Origin: Brachionus koreanus
Lineage: Eukaryota > Rotifera > Eurotatoria > Ploima > Brachionidae
Direction of reading: 5' to 3'
NCBI GenBank assembly: GCA_016987375.1
Contig: PJRA01000412.1
Location: forward strand, 726,065 to 740,466
DNA: 14,402 nucleotides
Positions 1-9,010 of the stretch are shown here, piece by piece. Position 1 is the first letter of the stretch. The number at the start of each line of letters is the position of its first letter. The position numbers were made by a program, and so were the translations under genes. The notes under the pieces are model-generated. The model did no database searches. It saw only the letters and a list, made by a program, of their open reading frames with translations, and had not been told where the DNA came from.

Positions 1-327
1 GAACAATACAGCATCGTTCATAATGCCCTATTGATAACATTTGCATAAACAAAAGAAAAAAAAAATTAAAAATCCTTTGAGTTTAACACCGTTTTTGTAT
101 CAAATTTGTCATTATTCACCTTTAAATACATAAAATATTTTCTTTTAAGAAAAATAGCTATAGACCTAATTAGATTAGTTTAGAGTCTAAAATTTAGAAT
201 AGAAAAAGATAGATAAATTTACAATTGAGCATAAAAAAAAATGTACCATTGTCATAAGCAATTGAGAAATAGGTAAACATATAAAAAGTAACAAAATTAC
301 AAAAAAAAAAGTATTTAATCGCTCTCT
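1..327. other. 3' flank of the Emi-like gene
   Basis: This AT-rich, non-coding stretch lies downstream of the minus-strand stop codon. It has many A runs on the plus strand, which are U runs in the minus-strand transcript, and no open frame of note. It probably holds the 3' UTR and the cleavage region of the Emi-like gene. The only hexamer close to a polyadenylation signal on the minus strand is an ATTAAA at 314-319. I see no RNA gene, and nothing shows a neighbouring gene entering from the left edge. Confidence 0.6.
314..319 (-). terminator. Candidate variant polyadenylation signal (ATTAAA)
   Basis: The minus strand reads ATTAAA here, nine bases past the TAG stop, followed by a U-rich run on the transcript (plus-strand A run at 301-310). 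No AATAAA was found between here and the window edge on this strand. The spacing implies an extremely short 3' UTR, and such hexamers are frequent by chance in DNA this AT-rich, so the true site may be elsewhere. Confidence 0.25.
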
Positions 328-1701
328 CTAAAGTCTTTTTAAATTTCTTCTGCTCTTTTTGCTGCAAATTTGAGCACTATTAGCCAAATCGACACTGTAC
401 TGTCGCTTGACAGGTGAACGTCTCAACATTGGTGAGCTTTCTACAATCATTGCTGATTTGCTAGGCACTGATTCCAAGCTAATCTGTTGAAACTCCTTTT
501 CCAGCATACTTTGACGTTGAGGAACAACTTGTTGACTCTTGTTTATGCAATCGAACAATGAATTGCATGCATTAAACAGTTCATTATTCAAATTATCATT
601 TGATTTTTTTCTTTTACTTGGCGATTCTTGTTCATCAAAAGCAACACGTTTTTTCTTAAATTTAAAATCTTCCTCTCGACATCCACCATTGCTGATATTA
701 TTCAAACAATTATTGTCCAAGCTAGCAAATACATAAGAACCACTTTCATGTTTGACAAGACCGGTAGCCTCGTCCTCTTTTATATTAAGAGAATTATGCA
801 GTCTATATTCTTTTAAAAGACGACGTTTTTGTTCAATGCTGAGTTTTGACTTTGCACCCACATCACTAGGTGTATACGGTCGATTTTCTTTAAATTTTTC
901 ATATATATACTTTCTACTCTTCAAATAATCAACTCTGTGTTTGTTTAAGAATTTATTTTGTTTGACTAAATTGCGCCAGCTTCGACACACCGAAGCTACA
1001 CGAACAAGATCGCTTGTTTGCATATATGCCAAAATTTTGTCTGTTAAATTGAACATTGATTTTTCGGCTAGGCCAGTTAAAATGTCGAAGTGGTCAAGAC
1101 CCATATTACGGCCAATTAAGTTGTCTGGATTGCGAGGCAGGTGTTTATTTTTGATGAGAAGCTCCATGAACTCCTCCTCAGTGGGACTGGGACGCACGAA
1201 ACGATCAGGAGTAGCAAAAGGCGAAACCGAATAGCAGGATTCGAAGCGCGACGTGAATGACTTGATCTGCGGCTTGCATTCATCATTGGGAGATATAATG
1301 TTGTTGGGCTTGAAAGCCGGTGAGCGAAGCAACTTGCTAGCAAAGTTGTCTCTTTGATGAACATACTGGTCGTATTTTGGAGATTTAAGAGGTGAGCATA
1401 CCACCGAGCCTTTGATCGGAGACAAAAATGACTCGGTACGAATCGATGCAAAATAGATGCTGTTCACATCAGCTATGTATTGTTGCTTGAAATCAGGACT
1501 AGTGGATGAATTGTTACAGTTGATTAGGATTGAATTTGACTTGACGGGTGTGCTAGGAGCACTGAATATGCTGGTATCAATGCGACTTTGATTTGACACA
1601 AAGCTGCTCTGTGACAGAAGCGATTCGTAGCCAGAATCGAAAGAGTTTCGATGCTGGAACGATCCCTTTAGCTTTGACTCGCTAAACTCTTGTTCGAACA
1701 T
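328..1701 (-). CDS. FBXO5: Emi1/Emi2/Rca1-type F-box inhibitor of APC/C, apparently lacking the ZBR
   Basis: The protein is 457 aa in one exon. Family role: Emi proteins bind and inhibit the APC/C ubiquitin ligase, so that cyclins accumulate in S phase, mitosis or meiosis. Residues 22-27 are DSGYES, fitting the DSGxxS phosphodegron read by beta-TrCP. Residues 196-202 (IGRNMGL) resemble the block that precedes the F-box in Emi proteins. The F-box follows at about 204-255, with SWRNL near 241-245. KEN is at 271-273 and RRLL at 293-296. The basic clusters KKKR (349-352) and KRKK (363-366) look like a bipartite nuclear signal. The protein ends KKSRRNLKRL, very like the C-terminal RL tail of vertebrate Emi1, which docks on APC/C. 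Five S/T-P-x-K sites fit CDK phosphorylation. The cysteine-rich ZBR expected between the F-box and the tail is not visible; only five scattered Cys occur after the F-box (332, 341, 379, 385, 446). The start is the only in-frame ATG, with A at -3; a stop lies in frame at 1720-1722. Assignment between Emi1 and Emi2 is not possible. Confidence 0.9.
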   Translation of the reverse strand: MFEQEFSESKLKGSFQHRNSFDSGYESLLSQSSFVSNQSRIDTSIFSAPSTPVKSNSILINCNNSSTSPDFKQQYIADVNSIYFASIRTESFLSPIKGSVVCSPLKSPKYDQYVHQRDNFASKLLRSPAFKPNNIISPNDECKPQIKSFTSRFESCYSVSPFATPDRFVRPSPTEEEFMELLIKNKHLPRNPDNLIGRNMGLDHFDILTGLAEKSMFNLTDKILAYMQTSDLVRVASVCRSWRNLVKQNKFLNKHRVDYLKSRKYIYEKFKENRPYTPSDVGAKSKLSIEQKRRLLKEYRLHNSLNIKEDEATGLVKHESGSYVFASLDNNCLNNISNGGCREEDFKFKKKRVAFDEQESPSKRKKSNDNLNNELFNACNSLFDCINKSQQVVPQRQSMLEKEFQQISLESVPSKSAMIVESSPMLRRSPVKRQYSVDLANSAQICSKKSRRNLKRL

Positions 1702-1711
1702 TTTGCGACAT
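1682..1711 (-). promoter_or_regulatory. Short upstream ORF overlapping the Emi-like start codon
   Basis: An out-of-frame ATG at 1711-1709 opens a nine-codon reading frame that ends in TAG at 1684-1682, beyond the main ATG at 1701. It has T at -3, a weak context, while the main ATG has A at -3, so leaky scanning would favour the main start. If the transcript includes it, the uORF could lower translation. Its presence in the mRNA is not proven by the sequence. Confidence 0.4.
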
Positions 1712-1725
1712 TTACACAATTATAT

Positions 1726-1745
1726 CTAAAATGGAGTTAAATTAG
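1726..1745 (-). other. Candidate 3' splice acceptor in the 5' UTR of the Emi-like gene
   Basis: On the minus strand, a CTAAT branch-point-like sequence (1745-1741) is followed by a pyrimidine-leaning stretch and TTTTAG, with the AG at 1727-1726. This lies 24 nt before the ATG. It would allow a non-coding first exon, or trans-splicing, just upstream of the coding exon. The match is plausible but short, and such sequences are common in AT-rich DNA. Confidence 0.35.
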
Positions 1746-1810
1746 TTGATTTAAAAATCGAGTAGACGGATTAACCCTGCATCAAAAAAAATTTATTATA
1801 TGATGGAGAA

Positions 1811-1960
1811 ATTTAGCGCCAGATTTAAAAAAGTTCAAATAGCTTAGTGTGTACTCGATGATTAGTGCATATGTTTATCATGGGCGGATTTGGATTAATG
1901 TTTTGATTAGATTTGTGAGGCAAGTAGGCGGGGTTTTAAGGCCGCTCTTGATTAATACTC
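1811..1960 (-). promoter_or_regulatory. GC-richer patch with E2F-like sequence, possible Emi-like promoter
   Basis: This patch, about 110-260 bases upstream of the Emi-like ATG, is clearly richer in G and C than the DNA beyond it. It contains TTTAGCGCCA at 1812-1821 (minus-strand GGCGCTAAA, one base from the E2F-type GGCGCCAAA), GGGCGG at 1882-1887 and GGCGGGG at 1927-1933. Human EMI1 is reported to be an E2F target, which makes the first site noteworthy. Use as a promoter is inferred. If the gene has a distant 5' exon, this patch would be intronic. Confidence 0.35.
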
Positions 1961-3181
1961 GAAATTACAAATTGTTTTGCAAAAATTGCATTGTACAACT
2001 TTATTTGTCTTATATTTTTATCAAAGTTTATTCTTTAATCTGAAGATTTAGATTTAGAGCGTAAAATTTGACAAAATAAAATAATTTTTAATTTAATTAT
2101 TTTTATTATGTCGTGAATTTAACCCTATAATAGAAAAATAAATAAAAAAAAAAACATGGAAATGACTAAAAGTGTAATTTCAAGGAGATTGCGCAATTCG
2201 GAAAAAAATTTTCTGGGTAGAATGTAAATATAAAATTGTTTAACATTAGTATTTTAAAAAATTATAAATAATATTTTCTTATTTGATTCTATATTTGATA
2301 ATTTTACATTATACTTTATAGACTTGTATAAAAGTCAAGAAAAATAAAGTGTTAACAAGTCATTTTAACGAGTTTAACTCAAGAGTTGGACTTTTTAATT
2401 TTTAATTTGAATTTAAATAAAAAATAAAAAAAAATGTGACTACTTTGAAAACCCTAAAAATGATATACAGAAAATTATTAAAAATAATTAAAAATTTTTT
2501 AAACAAATAAATCAATTTTACTTTTTAAATGAAAAATTAGTTTAATAAGTTAATCTAGAGAATATGATTTAAAATTATTTATTTATGTTTGATTAAATTT
2601 AAATCGAAAAGAAAAAAGCTAACCAAAATTATTAAAGCCTTAAAATTCAAATCTATAAGTTATTTTTAAATTTTTTTGATTTAAGACTTGGCATTTATAA
2701 ACAACTCTTCCATTGTATTATATATTAAATCTAATGAAATTTTTATTTTGTTTGTTAAAAATTTTAATCATCTTATAACAACTTAATACAGAAAAATCTA
2801 ACCTAACGACTTTTATCTACTAAGCCCACTGTATATTACAATCACATTTTTGCTTTTGTCTGGAAATTCTATTATTTTAAATCATCTTTAAAAATTTTGG
2901 GAGGATTTTATTTAGATTTATGATCTATATACGGTCAAATCAAACTTCAAATTTTTAAAAAAAGATTTTTTGGTTTTTAGGTGGAATGAAGTTTAAAAAA
3001 ATTTTCATTTCAAACCAACCAGTTTGTTGCATTACTTAGTTCTTTATCTATCTATTGTGTTGTTTGTAGTTTTAAAAAGCTATTCTAATGTGGAGATATT
3101 TCCATTCCAATTCAACTAGCATTTAAATTAACCCAACTTTGCGTGCTTTTCGACAGGCAAGACATTTTAAAAAGTATTGAC
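1961..3181. other. AT-rich non-coding stretch upstream of the Emi-like gene
   Basis: No recognisable coding exon, RNA gene or mobile element is seen on either strand. Frames are broken often by TAA, and A and T runs dominate. It could be the 5' flank of the Emi-like gene, or an intron within its 5' UTR if the donor-like site at 3182-3190 is used. Confidence 0.6.
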
Positions 3182-3190
3182 ACTTACCTG
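3182..3190 (-). other. Consensus-perfect 5' splice donor (CAG|GTAAGT) on the minus strand
   Basis: The minus strand reads CAG then GTAAGT, a full match to the metazoan donor consensus, with the intron starting at 3187. Paired with the acceptor at 1727-1726 it would define a 5' UTR intron of about 1.46 kb for the Emi-like gene. The DNA upstream on this strand is A/T-rich and non-coding, so any exon ending here would be untranslated. A chance match to one nine-base word is possible in 10 kb, though unlikely at this base composition. Confidence 0.3.
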
Positions 3191-4090
3191 TATTTGTGAC
3201 TTTTTTTAATTTTATGGGATTGATTTTTTAAACTACATAATTAAAAATACTAAATCACTAGATGGTTTATTTCCTATGATTTTAGAATAGAATATAAGTG
3301 TTATTTTATGCCTGTAAAAGCTGAACTTTTTTAACGCTCATAAAAAAGCATTGTTCCTTATTTAATTGAATCGTATTATTAAAAAATTGAAATATAAAAA
3401 GAAACAAATTTAAAATTTATGATTAAGTCTTTAGCAAAAATAGTATTACTCTAAAAAAAATTTTCTTTTAAAAATGATAGAAAAATAAATAATTAGATAA
3501 AAAATATTTTTTAATCAAACCAATTCAGGCTCTAACAAATATGATTAAATTATCAACGTTTTAAATATTCTCTAAATGGACCGAATAATGTATACAGTTA
3601 AATAAAAATTTTTAATATCTTTATTTTTTTCTATCGAAATTCTAAGAGTTTCTTGTTTCTTTCTCTAAAAAAATTCTTGTTGAATGGCTGATAAATAATC
3701 TTATCTTTAAAATTTAAAAGCAAAAAAATATTAATCTCATTGATAAATGGACGCTTGTCTTTTTCTTGAATTTAAATTTTTTTTTAAAATTCAATATTTA
3801 TTTAAGAAAAAAAAATTGACATTTTAAGAGACAAAACGAGAATTATCTATGCTAGTATAAGTCTTACTAATAGAAAAAAATATCTTTAAAGTTAAAGTAT
3901 TAAGACAATTATTAAAATTTTATCTATTTTAAAAAACTTTAGAGCATCTTATAAAAGATTCCATTTTAAAATAAAAGAAATTTTGAAAAATATATAAGAA
4001 AAATAAAATGGCCCCTCAAGAGAAAAAAAGATTATAACACGTAAGTAATAAGATTATACAAATCTAGGATAAAATTTGAACAAAATTCTT

Positions 4091-4109
4091 AAATTAGATC
4101 CTCTAATTT
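4091..4109. repeat. Inverted repeat, 8-bp arms, 3-base loop
   Basis: AAATTAGA (4091-4098) is separated by TCC from its perfect reverse complement TCTAATTT (4102-4109). The same arm sequence recurs in the larger inverted repeat at 4224-4253. Short A/T-rich arms can arise by chance. Confidence 0.4.
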
Positions 4110-4223
4110 TATTTAAAATAGAGACATTCTCGTTCAAGTAAAATTGTTATTTAGTATCCTTTTATTCGAAAAATTCTTAAGTAAATTTAATTTAATTTAA
4201 TTCTATTTTAAGAATCCGATTCG

Positions 4224-4253
4224 AAAATTAGAAATATCCAATATTCTAATTTT
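4224..4253. repeat. Inverted repeat, 10-bp perfect arms, 10-base loop
   Basis: AAAATTAGAA (4224-4233) pairs with TTCTAATTTT (4244-4253) around the loop ATATCCAATA. The core of the arm matches the inverted repeat at 4091-4109, and both loops contain TCC. This could be a degenerate duplicated element or coincidence. Confidence 0.45.
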
Positions 4254-4748
4254 ACTTGTTTTTGTAGAATATCTTTTAAGAATAAGAAAGCGAATATCAG
4301 TCTTAAAAATTTATATATATTTCTTTATATTTTACAACATTTATAAATATAAAAATGAAATCTTAATTAACCAAACATGATTCAAATTTTTACTTTAGAC
4401 AGATAACATCAAGGATGAATTTAAATGTTGAATAAAAACATGTTTTTAATATTTTTAAATATTGCATGTCTTTAAAAATTTATATAAGCCAACAAACTTA
4501 ATTTATAAATTCAGTGTTATTTGTGAATCGGTAAATATAGATCCCATGTTTATTTTAAACAGAACAAGTGTTAAATCGTTTCCGTTAAATGTGAAAAGCT
4601 AGTTTATTTAAGGTGTAGAAAATAGAGCCTATCCGTTGAATGGGAAAATATGAGAATTTTTTTTTTATTTCATACTTAGGCAAAAAAAATACAAATTACC
4701 ACTTCAACCAGTCTTGGTTTTTAGTTTTTAGAGAAATAAATTAAAAAA

Positions 4749-4768
4749 ATAAAAAATTAATTTTTTAT
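4749..4768. repeat. A/T-only 20-base palindrome
   Basis: Ten bases on each side of a central TTAA form a perfect self-complementary sequence made only of A and T. In this base composition it has little information content. It is recorded for completeness. Confidence 0.4.
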
Positions 4769-6486
4769 ACTTACATAACAAGTGAATAAAAGGATGTCTT
4801 AAAACTGGAATAAATTTAATCAGATTTAAGTCTAAAATAATATCACAACTTGATAAAAATAAATGATTATCTCCTATTGACAAATGAATGAAAGCCGTGC
4901 AAAATATTTTATAGCCTGATATTTTAAAAGAACAAAATTGGTGTTAAATATCTAGAAACTTTTCTTTTTCTAAAACTATTATTTCTAAGCGGCGCTTGCT
5001 TTACAAAAACGTCATTTAAGCGAATATCTTGATTTCTAAAGGATATATAACGATGCATGAATAGCTTTAGATCTTGATTTTGATTTATTTTTAAAGGTTT
5101 GTTTATTTTTAAACTTTATGCCTGGTTTATCAAGTACTTGCGTCAAAATTAATTAAAGAATAAAATAAATGAGCGACTTTTTTTTGAAAAATTTTATTAA
5201 AATTTTCCAATAAGCCTAAGCATGGTCTTTAAATTTGTTTTAATTGAAAAAATAATATTTTTTTTTATAAAAAACCTTGCAGTCATTGAATTTTTTTGAA
5301 TAATTAGACGCTATTAAAGATGTAAATAATAATTTTGATGAAGAGTATGAATTTTTTTCTCAATAAATAATCATAAATATAAAGTTTTTTAATTAAAAAA
5401 TTAAGGCATTTGGCTATTTTTTTTTTTGTAATTGTTAATTTTTTTTCTAAAAAAAATTTTTAATTGATTATTTTTTCAAAGCAAAAATTAATTGGCTTTA
5501 TAAAAAAATTTCTTTTTTATACCAAATGTTCGTCCCGTCTTTTAATTTAATTAATTACAGATAAATTTCATGTGTGCTGAGTATTTATTCATATTTTATG
5601 TTATAGTATTATCAAATTTATCCAAAAGATTTCTATGGAAAAATTGCATTTATCGATTTAAGCATAAAGATGTTCTATTTTAAATTGAGCTAATTCTCTA
5701 GGGCTCCATTTCCTTCACTAAAAATAAAAAAGCTTTGAGCTCATTAAATAAATGAAAATTTTTCAAAATTTAAAATTAGCATGAATAATAAAGCATTTTT
5801 ATTCTCTGTATTTATTTACATTTTTTAGTTTTTGTTTTTCGGCTTAGATTATGTTTAAAATGGTAATTGCCAAAGTACCAAAAATACCAAAGTTATTTTC
5901 GAAAATACTTCTTGTTTTCCAACTAAATCCAAAAGCTAACAACAGCTAGTCTTAGCTGAAAAAAAAAGCGAGCAAATATTTCAATTAATTATCTTTTTAT
6001 GGAAAAAGTTAATTTAGGATACAAAAATACTAAATTAGCGAAACATTTGATCCAATTGAAACTGGTAAATAAATTTTGATCATGACTTATGTATCATACG
6101 TGATGGACTATTATTTTTAAGCTTAACTAATTTAGATTTTTTTTGCTTTAAATGCTGTTCAAATTAAGCATTTGTTTATTTAGAAAGTATAAAATAAAAT
6201 TGCAGAAATATTTGGTAAGATGTGGGCTATAAAGAGGGATAAATTGCTCATTTGACTAATGAATCAAAAGCTATATAAATGTATTGATTTTGGATATTGA
6301 ATAAAATAGAAAATCTAGATTTAGGAAGGAAATTTTATTTAAAAAAAAATTGCCTCATAATTAAATCTAGTTAATAATCTAATTAGTCAAAAGCGAAATT
6401 TATCAAAATTATTCTACGATAAGTTTCAATTGTTGGAATTTTTTTTGAATTTACTTAAATTATCAAAAGTGTGTTATTGAAGCATT

Positions 6487-6522
6487 TATTGCTAGCTTAG
6501 ATAAAATAGCAAGCTAGCAATA
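6487..6522. repeat. Hairpin with 12-bp perfect stem and 12-base loop
   Basis: TATTGCTAGCTT (6487-6498) and AAGCTAGCAATA (6511-6522) are exact reverse complements around the loop at 6499-6510. Each arm holds the self-complementary core GCTAGC, so the stem is unusually GC-containing for its surroundings. No flanking gene or known RNA family is recognised. A structured transcript, a short foldback repeat or a cruciform are all possible. Confidence 0.55.
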
Positions 6523-7652
6523 TTTAGCTTGGATTTGAATTCAAAAGGATGTTACTAATCAAAACTAGGTAAAGTAATTTTGAATTTTATTATCATATGA
6601 ATATATTTCTAGAAGCGATTCAATAACATCATTACTTTAGGATTACTTTATACAAATTCTATTTTAGTATTGACTATTTCATTTTAATCTGAGGTTTCTT
6701 TAACTAGGCTACTCTGGCATATTTAGTTAAATTTTTTCAATTATTTTTTTTGAAAAAAAAGCATTTTATGTCAGAAAGTAATTTTTTTTTAATTTTAACT
6801 CTTCTTTAGTCTAAATGTTCAATTCAAAAATTACTTACTGTTGGTTACTATATTGTTGCCAGGGTTACTAATGCTAATAATAACTATAGAAATTTCGTCA
6901 AATTTTTAATTTTCAATTTGGAAAATTTTTTTTTAATAATTTATCTTAGTTTTTTCGATAAATGATTAGAATTGTTATCAGACGCTTCTGACTTGTAATC
7001 AAATTTTTTTCTTATGAAGCTGATCTTCAATAATTGAAATGTGATTGAATTTCAAATGATAAGAACTGGCAGGGAATATTTACAAGAGTTCGTTGTTCAT
7101 CTCTCCTGTTGTTTAAAATATTGGAAAAATTATTAGATTTCAGGAAAAATTGTATGAAATATTTTATAGTGTAATGAGCTACTTCAAATTTCAATCTATT
7201 CAATTTTGCAAATATATGCTTGAAATTATTGTGGAAATTAAAATAATTTTTTTGTTATCTAGATATTTTGTTAAATCTTTAATCTTTATTTTTTCTAATG
7301 ACAGATTTATTAATAAAGGTGGAATATTTTGAGAAAGCTCGCGTCAAAATTTTTAAGAAGAGTTATAATTGCCATATTTATTTTTATTTTTTTATAATAC
7401 AATAAAAAAACACTATTTTAAAGAAATTTTTTCAAATTCAAAAAATAATTGAACCATTTTTTATTTAAAATGGTCGGGACAGAGTCCAATTTTAAGCAAA
7501 TAATTTAAGATATTTTGTGCAGCAATGAGAAATCTTTGTTCAAATCATTTAGCCAGAACGTTTGCTCAAGAAAATATGAATTGTTTTTTTTTTGTTATTT
7601 TCCCTAGTTCTTAGTATTAGACCATTTATATGGGTTTTCTTGAGATATTAAC

Positions 7653-7934
7653 TTAAAGTATAGTATATGGGCTAAAATTAAAGCCACACTCTCTCATGTT
7701 AATTTTGAGATTTATGCATGAGATTAAATTATTTTTAATTTTTGAAAAGCTTTCAGATTCTTCAGACATAAATGTGCTTAATTTCAAATTATTTATACGC
7801 TCTATATCAAACAAAAACCAATCGATTGGGTTTAACATGAGTGTGTTATTACTAATTCTATTGTAACATAGAAAGTGAAAAGCTTTTCTCCGCTTGAATT
7901 CACTCTCATTATTCAAATTGAATATATTTCCCAT
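7653..7934 (-). CDS. Doubtful small ORF, 93 codons, unrecognised
   Basis: An ATG at 7934-7932 opens a frame ending in TAA at 7655-7653. The predicted peptide is rich in Asn, Ser, Phe, Ile and Lys, with a charged stretch SEFKRRKAF near the N-terminus and SEESESFSK in the middle. No signal peptide, domain or family is recognised. An open frame of this length is somewhat long for DNA with so many stop triplets, but a random occurrence in a 10-kb stretch cannot be excluded. It could be a fragment of an exon, a decayed gene or noise. Confidence 0.12.
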   Translation of the reverse strand: MGNIFNLNNESEFKRRKAFHFLCYNRISNNTLMLNPIDWFLFDIERINNLKLSTFMSEESESFSKIKNNLISCINLKINMRECGFNFSPYTIL

Positions 7935-8882
7935 AAAAAAAACGCTTATTATAATCAAAATTTTCCTTATAAAAAAATATTTTGTTTAGATTGAATTTTT
8001 ATGTAATAAATTAATTATTGGCATCAGGCATCACGCAGACAAATACTCATTAATATAATTCAAAAAATCTCAGAATTGAGTCCAAATCCTAGAATTTCCG
8101 GTATATATAATTTAAAGAATTGTTAGTTTATTTATTTATCTAATTGAAATATACGAACCAAATTACAAGAGTGTTCAATTGCGATTTTAAGCTTAATTCA
8201 ATTTATACTAAGTCCAATTTGAATAATAAGATAGATTTGTTTAACATTTAGACATTAAAATTTGTTATCATTTTAGTGTTAACAAAAGTCAAGTCTAGTT
8301 AATTAAGAGCTAAATATTTACAATAAGACAGTTTGCATTTTTTATCAATAAAAACTAATTTTCCACTCATTTATGATAAGAATGGCCGAAATAAAATAAA
8401 GATTTAAATGAGAATTTATTTGAAAAAATTGCTAAATATTCACGGGTTATTGTAGCAGATAAATTCATTTTTTTTTTCAAAATTATTTTTTCTTTCTTGA
8501 AACAATAAATAATTACACTGTTGTGAATTTTTGAGAAAATTTTTTTTTTGTAAATTTGGGGATTTTTCTAAAGCTTATTAATTAGTTACCGATTTTAGAA
8601 TTAAATTTAGAATTATAAATTTTTATAGTTTTTTTATTTTATCTATTAATAAAATTTTTTCCAAGATAAAAAAAATAGTTTACATTAGTGCTAAGTAAAT
8701 GGCCCATATTTAGATAATTTCCTTGTTATAAATAACTAAATTCAATTAGGTTTGTTTATTTTATAGAAAAGATAATTTTTTTTCTATTCAAAATATTTTA
8801 GTTTGATCAAATTAATCTTTAGTTTCCGGGGCTAAATGTTATTTAAAATAAGAAAATTACGAAAAGCAATCGATCTTGGTCT

Positions 8883-8898
8883 AATACAGGCCTGTATT
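8883..8898. repeat. Perfect 16-base palindrome AATACAGGCCTGTATT
   Basis: The two eight-base halves are exact reverse complements with no spacer, centred on GGCC. The GC-containing centre makes it less trivial than the A/T palindromes nearby. It could be a dimeric protein-binding site, but no factor is recognised. Confidence 0.5.
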
Positions 8899-8983
8899 TA
8901 AATAAAAATTATCTAATGCTTGTTAGCATGCAAACAAATGCCTTGTGGACGATGTCAAATGTCAGACAGATAAATAATTAGCT

Positions 8984-9010
8984 TCAAAAATCGATTTTAT
9001 TGATTTTTGA
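8984..9010. repeat. Short hairpin, 9-bp stem
   Basis: TCAAAAATC (8984-8992) and GATTTTTGA (9002-9010) are reverse complements around a nine-base loop, and a flanking T:G pair could extend the stem. No RNA family is recognised. Confidence 0.35.

Larger units (their letters stand above)
3191..7652. other. Long AT-rich intergenic stretch without recognised genes
   Basis: Both strands are dominated by A/T runs and frequent stops. Reading frames are short and show no family resemblance. Only small structural elements stand out: two related inverted repeats at 4091-4109 and 4224-4253, a purely A/T palindrome of 20 bases at 4749-4768, and a hairpin at 6487-6522. No transposon open frame, long terminal repeat or target-site duplication was recognised by eye, but degenerate elements could be missed. 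Confidence 0.6.

Noticed and set aside
539..1234. Plus-strand frames opposite the Emi-like gene
   Set aside because: They are antisense shadows of the true CDS with no family resemblance.
1116..1451. 111-codon frame antiparallel-strand mate in another frame inside the Emi-like gene
   Set aside because: It overlaps the well-supported CDS in another frame, lacks any recognised domain and is a by-product of the coding sequence.
1702..1719. TTG-initiated N-terminal extension (MCKCRK) of the Emi-like protein
   Set aside because: TTG is not a normal start in animal nuclear genes, and an ATG in good context follows six codons later.
1812..1839. CDE/CHR-type cell-cycle promoter pair (TTTGAA near GGCGC on the minus strand)
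   Set aside because: The order and spacing differ from the known CDE/CHR arrangement, and TTTGAA is common by chance.
1849..2043. 64-codon plus-strand frame upstream of the Emi-like gene
   Set aside because: It begins with GTG rather than ATG and has no recognisable features.
4185..4202. Short TTTAA tandem run
   Set aside because: Only about three and a half units, expected in this base composition.
7150..7332. 60-codon hydrophobic plus-strand frame
   Set aside because: It begins with TTG and its Ile/Phe/Lys-rich content is what random A/T-rich DNA gives.
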